28,684 bases of DNA, taken from positions 1-28,684 of the forward strand of contig NW_027192202.1 in the NCBI RefSeq assembly GCF_041956535.1, written 5' to 3'. The stretch comes from Calcarisporiella thermophila CBS 279.70. Taxonomy: Eukaryota > Calcarisporiellomycota. Position numbers and translations under genes: made by a program. Below, in pieces: positions 21,902 through 28,684 of the stretch (within the stretch, counting starts at the first letter, position 1; every line of letters starts with the position of its first letter). The notes under the pieces were generated by a model. It was not told the DNA's origin, made no database searches, and worked only from the letters and a program-made list of their open reading frames with translations.

Positions 21902-23623
21902 ATGATGGCACAGAATGTCCAAGCAGGAACATTAACTGTACATATACTTGAGGGCCATAGACTCTCTCTCCCACCCGGAATAAGCCTTCCTCCTGTATCA
22001 CCAATAATTAGCCAACGTCGATCAAGATGTACTTCATTTTATCGAGTAAATTGGAGGGACCGTGTTAACCAGCTTCAAAATGAGTGCTGGTGGTTGCCCT
22101 ATGTTGTTGTAGAGTTTGAAAAGGTAATTGAAAATTCTTAGTGTGAAATGCGCAAGAAATGGCATGCAATTTCTTTATTAAGAGCGAAATTCTGGTCAAA
22201 CCCCTTGGAGGTGATATGCAAAATCCTGCATGGCAATACGAAATAACATTGTAGGCACAGTTCACTTTATCATCATCGCAAAAACGTTAAGTTTATTTTT
22301 TCTAACAGTGACGTGACAAAACATTCGATTATCAATTTCACTATTTATTTGCGTTCACCACCAGGAAATCCTTCAAAGAGCAGTGTAATTCTTGGTCGCT
22401 TAAAGATACAACCAAGCTTTATTGATCAGATAGTTCAAGACGAATGGTACCCACTCCAAGGCAGCACCGGTCAGCTTCATGTGCAGCTATTCTATCACCG
22501 AGATCGGGTATGAACCAAATGATTCGGCAGTAATATTTGGATACAAATGCTTAACCATGCTTTACCTTTTTAAATTAGAACAATAATCCATTGACAACCG
22601 GTTCCTTTGATTTACTGAAAGTGATTGGGGCGGGAAGTTTCGGTAAAGTAAGTATTATATATGAGCCAAACTTCGCTGGATAAACACTTAGCATCACGAA
22701 AAAACAAGGTATTGCAAGTGCGAAAGCGAGATACGAGCCGTGTTTATGCCATGAAGATTATTCGAAAAGTTCATATAAATTTCTGCTCAGAAGTTTATCA
22801 CACTCTGGCAGAGCGCATGGTGCTCGAGCAAATTAACAACCCATTTATAGTCCCGCTCAAATTCTATTTCCAAAGTCCTGAGAAACTATATCTAGTGTTT
22901 GCATTTATAAATGGTGGAGTTTTGATTGAGCATTTGCAGATGCTAGGCAAATTTTCAGAGGAACGCGCCCGGTTTTATACTGCAGAAATCTATTGTGCAT
23001 TGGAGTGTATTCATGAATGCAACCTCATCTAAGGGTTTGCAATGATTGAAATTATGTTGTTTTATGCGATGTGGGAATAATTTTAGAAATTTTGTTCTAT
23101 TTAATCTTCTAGGGACTTGAAACTCGAGAATATTCTCATCAATTACAACGGACATATTACACTAAGTGATTTCGGCCTCTGCAGGTTGAATATGGAGGAA
23201 AAGGGCACAATAAATACATTCTGCAGCACGCCATAATATCTTGCACCAGAGTTATTACTTGGGCAAAAATATACCAAGGCGGTGGACTGGTGGGCACTCG
23301 GTGTTCTTCTTTACGAGATGTTAACAGGGTTTCCACCGTTCTATGACAATAACATTAAAGAGTTGCACCGTAAAATCTTACAAGACGGACTGACTTTCCC
23401 CAGTGATGTTTCCACTGAGGCTCGTAGTCTGCTCACTGGTTTGCTGACCCGCGATCCTGATCAACGATCTGGCAGTAACGGTGGGCAAGAGATTAAGGGC
23501 CACCCTTTTTTTGCTTCTGTTGACTGGTCAAAGCTAATGAGAAAGGAGATAGTACCGCCCTTCATCCCCTCAGTCCCTCAGACGAAAATTCATTGTATAT
23601 CCGGATTTGAAGTTGGATTCTAA
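21902..23623 (+). pseudogene. Sch9/Sck1-like C2 + AGC protein kinase, inactivated by two stop codons
   Basis: Exons 21902-22123, 22183-22250, 22309-22507, 22579-22647, 22709-23034, 23113-23623 join in phase over 465 codons. The first 160 codons form a C2-like region (GTLTVHILEGHRL, LPYVVVEFEK, WYPLQGSTGQLHVQL). The kinase domain follows: GAGSFGK loop, YAMKIIRK lysine, LAERMVLEQINNPF, DFGLCRL, and VDWWALGVLLYEMLTG. Sch9/Sck1 kinases act in nutrient (TOR/PKA) signalling. Damage: TAA at 23030-23032 (codon 294) replaces Tyr of the YRDLK motif; the next codon gives Gly for the HRD-type Arg; TAA at 23234-23236 (codon 336) replaces Glu of TPEYLAPE. The AGC tail and hydrophobic motif are missing after about codon 455. 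Splice sites are intact, so decay is fairly recent. Confidence 0.88.
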
Positions 23624-23853
23624 TTCCATAATTTATATAAATTATATCTTTGTGCGTACTATGTCTCAAGTGCTGTATGTCTAACGTGGGAATATTATTG
23701 AATTTGATGCAATTCAACTACGGCAAAATCCAGAAAATAATTATATTAACATCGATGCAAAGAGTCGAGAGAAGCCATAACTACAACTTAAATATAGATT
23801 CATAAACCATACATATTTATATCAAGAAAAGAAAAATCCTGTCACTTTTCCTA

Positions 23854-24929
23854 TCAACTTGATTCCTTCCTGATTTTTTCCTCGTATTCAAGAACTGATT
23901 CTAGAGCATTAGTGAGGTTTATTTTCGGCTCCCAGGTTGACTCGGAATCGCTATATCCCTCCCATTTCACCAAGTATTCCACTCGTCTTCTACGGCGAAC
24001 TTTGCGAATTCTCTTGTTAACTATTTTCTCAACCGCATATTCTAGCCCTCTTGCAGTTTTGATGGGCGAAGGCGGAGATTTTATGCTATTTTTGGTTCCT
24101 TGCGAGCTCTCAGGAGAAGAAGTTTTCGGTGCAGCAGTTACTGGAGGGGGAGTTGCTGGTAAAGGGGCCACCGATGGAGGATTCTCTGATGAAGAAGTTT
24201 TTGATCCAGGAATCTGTGATGAAAAAGTCTTTGATGTAGGTATAGCTGACGAAGAAGTAGAGTCATCCGAGTGATTTTGAATGGATACAGAGCGATTAGA
24301 CTTGTAGGGAATATATCTGTTAATATGCGAAAATTGAAACGGTTTAGGGGGAGAGCTTTCGACAATGGTTGCAGGCTTGCTTGGGTGTTTTGAAGATTGA
24401 TTTGCGGAGGAAAATATATTTAATGGATTCATGAAACTAAATCTAGATCCAACTATTGTGGCAATTCAAGAAAAATATTAGCGAAAATTATATATTTGTA
24501 TATCCAAGAGCTGGACAGAAACGAAGAAATAATTAGAGGATACCTACAGGTATTAAGTGTAGTAGATTTGGAGGATGCATCGCGAAGTTCCTCGGGATCG
24601 AAATTGGCATCAAAGTCAGGATTGGACTCGGAATCATGTTTGGAGTCAGAACTCGTTAGAGAATCGATAATTGATTTGTCATCAGAAATAAGGGAAGAAG
24701 TAGGCTCAGGACTGGGTGCTTTATGGTTTGGAGGTGAATGCGGGGCGGCTATTGGGCTATCTGTAGCCATAGTTCTAGCGAGCTCCTCTGCTGCTCTCTC
24801 TCTCTGATTCTTCAAAAATTGCTCCGATTTTTTTTTATGCTTTAGAAGAGTTGATTGGCTCACCATCTTATTTCCTTTGCACACATTACAGTAGCAGCAT
24901 ACTCTAGGTGCAGGCATTATGACAGACAA
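23854..24929 (-). CDS. Chromodomain protein with N-terminal Cys/His finger-like segment (two-exon model)
   Basis: The proposed exons are 24929-24544 and 24442-23854, joined in phase at AG|GTATCC and CTAG|A, giving 324 residues. The N-terminus reads CCYCNVCKGNKMVSQSTLLKH, a C-x-C-x2-C...H pattern like the small zinc-binding segment that opens many fungal transposase-related proteins. A long acidic, Ser/Pro-rich linker follows. The C-terminal 60 residues are a chromodomain: YAVEKIVNKR, a run of Arg, EYLVKWEGYSDSESTWEP with the aromatic-cage W positions kept, and a final helix. Chromodomains bind methylated histone tails, so a chromatin or transposon-targeting role is likely. No chromoshadow domain is present, so it is not a standard HP1. 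Alternatively the chromodomain gene starts by itself at 24432 and the finger ORF is separate. Confidence 0.65.
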
Positions 24930-26177
24930 TTGGCAGCTGATGTTATCGATAAATTGGCATGCTCATCACGATTGCTGCAAATATTAAAAATGGGAACATA
25001 ATTTTTCCAAGCGCTCCGCACTCCCACTCGTCCATCTCTCGCCAATTAGATTACAAGTTGAAGAATAGGGATGACGTATCGGGTAAAAAGGAATCGCACA
25101 TCTTAATTTAAGCTTAACTGACTGGGTAGGAGCTGATGGGCCAGTTCTCTAAGTTAGCATTGGCCCTAACAGTGCCAAGTTAAGGGTTTTCTAGTCGTGC
25201 AGAAGTATGCCTTGAGTCCTGAAGAAAGGACGATGAAATTCGCGCTACAAATAAGTATTAATAATACAGCTATCGAACCAAAATAGACATCAATAACTGG
25301 TGGATTAAAATCATCTCTATTTTATAGGTATGAAATTGCATGAAATCAACGCCAATTGATAATCCTAATATCGATTATAGTCAGGAATATGTCAGGTTTC
25401 ACCAATTCCAAAAAATCTTAATATGAATCGGCTTAAATCCAGAAGAGGTTGGCTCGATTATATTAAAGACTAGCGATGAGGATCAGAAAATGGATTAGGA
25501 TATATTTGAAATTAACCATTCTCTTTGAGTCGCCATATCGCTTTTATTTAAAACACTGCACATCATGAAGCTATCAATCCCGAAATTAACCTAGATCAGC
25601 GAAACGAGAATAATGAGTAAATTCTGCGCCGAGTCCTTTTCTGTATCAAGAGGCTAGTGTTGTTTAGATACAGTATTACAGGAAAACACGTGTGTTTTAT
25701 TGCTTCGAAATCCAAGCTCACTCTCTCAGCCATATCCTGTGCTTATATGCAAAATGAACACCAAGTGCAGGATCCCTTTACGATCTATTACACGATAATC
25801 CAAGGAGATCCTATCCTCTCAGTGGCAGAGGGATGAGTCATGCCATTGGGAGGCTCAACCTGGATCCATTTCCATTTGTATCGAATATATCTATTTTGTC
25901 CGATATTTTGGCTCAAGCTTTCTAAAGCAAACCCCTTTCCGCTCGGCAAAAGGGCACTAGCCCGCATTTAATTTCAGGGTTGTATCCATTATTGTTCTCC
26001 AGAGTAAAAACAATCAGAAGATTTCAGCACAACTCACATCTCGCCAATTTCATATTCTCATGAAATCGACCAATGGGCGATGTGGCACGGTTTTTTCAAC
26101 GAAGAAGCGTGTGAAACCTAGCTTATAAAGGATATCGTTTTGCGCCGAGTGAAGTATGCTCAGTACTCTCTGGAAGG
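24930..26177. other. Spacer with no supported gene
   Basis: About 1.25 kb with no open frame of useful length. Short stretches look like worn coding sequence but change frame often, and I could not assign any of them. TATAAAG at 26124-26130 may belong to the small peptide gene downstream. Confidence 0.35.
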
Positions 26178-26186
26178 TATTTAAAT
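26178..26186 (+). promoter_or_regulatory. Possible TATA box of the cysteine-rich peptide gene
   Basis: TATTTAAAT lies 68-76 bases before the start codon at 26254, the same distance seen at other genes of the window. A second candidate, TATAAAG, is at 26124-26130. Confidence 0.4.
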
Positions 26187-26253
26187 GGGATGAATTCTGC
26201 CAAAGCCTTCAGTTCTTCTTTATATCGGTACTATTTGTATACCCTTATCAACC

Positions 26254-26421
26254 ATGAAAGTCTTAAATCAAATAGTTGTAGCCATGCTGCTTATGGCGGT
26301 AGCCCAAGCCTGCAATGTAGGGAGCGAATGCAACATTCAATGCTCACCTGGTAATAGCCCGTATTGTATTAATCACAATTGCTATTGTTGCCCAACGGGA
26401 CACCCTGAGATCTGCTTGTAA
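26254..26421 (+). CDS. Small secreted eight-cysteine peptide, CS-alpha-beta (defensin-like) pattern
   Basis: A single-exon frame of 55 residues. ATG is in good context (A at -3). Residues 1-19 form a signal peptide ending AQA, predicting a 36-residue mature peptide that begins at Cys20. Mature Cys positions are 1, 7, 11, 19, 24, 26, 27, 35. The inner six-Cys core shows C-x3-C, then a Cys seven residues on, then C-x-C: the signature spacing of the cysteine-stabilised alpha-beta fold found in fungal, plant and invertebrate defensins. The extra adjacent Cys (CYCC) and the outer pair suggest four disulfides. The mature part has almost no Lys or Arg, unlike cationic antimicrobial defensins. Role is not known: antimicrobial, signalling or another secreted function are all possible. 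It stands alone between two large spacers. The fold is an inference from cysteine spacing. Confidence 0.75.
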   Translation: MKVLNQIVVAMLLMAVAQACNVGSECNIQCSPGNSPYCINHNCYCCPTGHPEICL

Positions 26422-27104
26422 TCTGATCGCAACAATATCCTAATCATTTACGATTAATATTATCATTAACGATTTTAATATAAAAAAAATTGGAGTGATC
26501 TTGATAAAAATATGAGGTTGTAGTATCAATGCTATGTCAATGAAAATTTTATGGATATATCTATTGGGTTTTTTCCCATTATCAGAAAACAATCGCCTGA
26601 AATATTTTATCTCTGTTCAATAAAAGCAATACTCGTTTTCCCCTCCTTTCTCTAGTGCAAAATTTGACTAATATCCTTTATAGTACTAAACTCGGACTTA
26701 GACAAATGGAACCCAAGATCTTAATCGTTGTGGATCATATCAAATACCTTTTTCCACCATTACCGTCCTTTTCGCACTAAGATGATTATCTATGCTAGAT
26801 TTTTTAAATTATACTTATGCACGTCGCATCTTCAAAACTGCTGGCTATGTAAAGTTTGCAAAAAGGAAAGGGTGGGCCCATTCAATTTACTTTTAATTGA
26901 GCTATCGAAGCATTTTCCACAACACTGGTATTTAAGTGGAGAGATTAAAAATTAATAATGAAATACTCTGGCTTAATCCCTTGTACTACTTTTGCAATCC
27001 AGTTATTCATTGCATTAATACTTGCAACAGCGCAGCAGAGAACCGAGTATTCAATGCTTATTTGACGGAGATGATAACAATATTTTATTATCTCCAAGAG
27101 TATT
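26422..27104. other. Spacer with no supported gene
   Basis: About 680 bases between the peptide gene and the transporter stop codon. AATAAA at 26619-26624 could serve the peptide gene's 3' end. A 75-codon frame at 26728-26955 shows no sign of being real. Confidence 0.35.
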
Positions 27105-28137
27105 TCAATCTCTCCACCAGCGCTGCGACACTATTCCAATTGTGCTGGCGATGATTAGCATCGATCCATACATGCCTAAAACAGTCGGGACTTCGTTAAA
27201 AAAGTATACATCAATTAAAAAGGTATATAGGGCGGCGCTTAAGCTAACCACCATGGTGGGAGTAGCGGGAGCTAATTGCAAACCCAAAGTCCAAAAACTT
27301 GCTGCTAGGGACGAACACAGCCCTTGCGACAAAAATAAGTACCACATATCGCCTCTAGGCATCACAAACCCCCGAAAAGCAATCACGACGGAACAGAATA
27401 TTGTGCTCACAACGCCAATGTTAAAGACATACACTATTTGGTGCACTTTTGTTCCAACTTTGCGAACCAAGATGCATGCTGCTGAAGAGCCTAAGGCACC
27501 AACAATGCCAAAAAGAATTGGTAGCAACTCCACTGCGACAGAGGGATTATCGTGTTGAGAAATCCGCGATTCTGATATAACCATGACCCCACATAGTGAA
27601 ACAATTACTGCACAAACCTCAAAAATCAATAATTCTTCTTTTAATATAATACGGGCAAGGACCGGTGTCAGCAAAGGGGAGATGGAAAAGATGACTAGAT
27701 GAAAGACCGTTAGTTTTCTTACTTCTCCAAAACACAGATTCCAGTGATTGTTAATTACCATTAGTAATAAACAAGGGCAATTTCGACAGCGAACTCAGAA
27801 ATAACACCATTGTAAGACCTCCAAGTAAAGCTCGAAGAAATATCGCCCTTCTTGTCCCCACATTCCCGAGTGGATGCTGTCCAAAACATAGGCACCCCAC
27901 ATAACCAAACAGCAGCTTCATGAGGGAGCGGATGAATATAACCTCCAAGGAAGTCGTATACTTCATGCAAATTTTAGCCATCATATCTCCAACTGCCAGA
28001 AGGAAAGAGTTAAAGGCCATGCAGAAGAACCCAAGCATTTCGCGCTTGCGAATTTGGTTGGAGGTGACATTTTTTTGTGAATCAACAAGGGAATTTGTTT
28101 CCTCGCTATATTCCGTGCATTCTCTTGCAAGTATCAT
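27105..28137 (-). CDS. EamA/DMT-superfamily transporter (SLC35G-like), 2 exons
   Basis: Minus-strand exons 28137-27759 and 27694-27105 join in phase (AATG|GTAATT ... CTAG|TC) and give 322 residues with about ten hydrophobic segments, the usual drug/metabolite transporter layout of two EamA halves. Landmarks: KREMLGFFCMAFNSFLLAVG for the first span, FIRSLMKLLFGY, RALLGGLTMVLFLSSLSKLP, then after the intron IFSISPLLTPVLARIILKEE, the conserved end of the first half, and the same pattern repeated in the second half (AALYTFLIDVYFFNE). The closest eukaryotic group is SLC35G-like; the substrate cannot be inferred. It sits in an internal or plasma membrane. An in-frame stop lies just upstream (28171-28173), and the first ATG after it is at 28137, chosen as the start. 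Confidence 0.85.
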
Positions 28138-28684
28138 TAAACCTATTGCACTCTCCAAGTATCTCCAATATTAGAATGAAAGAAAAAAAGAGCTTAGGGG
28201 ATACCTATCCGCAAAAGCGTGAATGGGACTATTCTATCGCTGTAAAACATGTGAGTGACCACAGGATACTCTCCAATAATGTGGTATGGATATAATCTTT
28301 GCTTATGCATAGCCAAATTCGGTCGAAATTTTAATTAACGCCCGATATGAAAGATTGCAGTGTTCGCTCTGCTAACCCAGCGATAACCCAAAAAAAATTG
28401 AAAACAAAATGTATAAAACTTCACTCTGTGTTTATTGAGAGTAGCAATGCATTGCTTACACCAATCCTTAATAAAAATAAATCAATAATTAAAACCGGCT
28501 ATCTAACTAAAATAATGTTGTTAGATTAATATATACTTTCTTTGGCTAATGAATTTTTGTTAGATTAACTCCATATTAAAATAAAGGCCACAGTCATGGA
28601 GTAAAAGTTGATAAAATTAGGGAACGAGTAGCAAAATTAGCATAACAAGGAAAGATATTGATATATTAGTAAAAAAAATTTTTT
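28138..28684. other. Right-hand flank with no supported gene
   Basis: AT-rich sequence upstream of the transporter. A 60-codon + frame at 28347-28529 shows no recognisable features. TTAGATTAA occurs twice, at about 28520 and 28560, without clear meaning. Confidence 0.35.

Noticed and set aside
23854-24432. Chromodomain as the integrase tail of a chromovirus retrotransposon
   Set aside because: No integrase or reverse transcriptase sequence lies upstream; a Ser/Pro-rich linker precedes the chromodomain instead.
27022-27558. 178-codon + frame
   Set aside because: It is antisense to the second exon of the EamA transporter, whose membrane segments and phase are convincing.
28138-28158. Transporter start at the TTG codon at 28158
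   Set aside because: It is not an ATG; the first in-frame ATG after the upstream stop is at 28137.

Overview
This is eukaryotic DNA with AT-rich spacers and many short GT-AG introns (about 48-85 nt) that split almost every gene. Single-line evidence points to a fungus, probably an early-diverging (zygomycete-grade) lineage: an NmrA-like redox sensor, a C2-plus-AGC kinase of the Sch9/Sck1 type, a secreted type-3 copper tyrosinase, an M13 neprilysin, GT10 fucosyltransferases, and a DIRS/Ngaro-type tyrosine-recombinase retroelement remnant. The phylum is my inference; no rRNA or tRNA gene was found. TAA, TAG and TGA all end intact genes, so the code looks standard. The gene models below were joined by hand from splice sites, reading phase and family homology; none is checked by transcripts.

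Layout, left to right: an NmrA-like protein (+); a spacer with unresolved ORF scraps; GDP-mannose 4,6-dehydratase (-), complete except for one in-frame TAA; two alpha-1,3-fucosyltransferase-like genes that converge on each other (+ then -) and share the same four-exon structure; a decayed DIRS/Ngaro-like element just beyond the second; a perfect 14-bp-arm hairpin; an unrecognised multi-pass membrane protein (-); an intact M13 metallopeptidase (-); an HD-domain phosphohydrolase (+); a possible WD40 remnant; a tyrosinase (+) with a Gly-Asn repeat tail; a dead Sch9-like kinase (+); a zinc-finger-like plus chromodomain protein (-); a tiny secreted eight-cysteine peptide with a CS-alpha-beta (defensin-like) spacing (+); and an EamA/DMT-family transporter (-).

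Functional grouping: the dehydratase makes the precursor of GDP-fucose and the two neighbouring GT10 genes would use GDP-fucose, so 3.3-9.5 kb is a fucosylation neighbourhood. Its dehydratase copy carries a nonsense codon, which implies another source of GDP-fucose or an allele that is failing. The other genes look like independent loci. Several spacers of 0.6-1.3 kb hold no gene I can support. The best candidate for something undescribed is the 55-residue cysteine-rich secreted peptide at 26254-26421.
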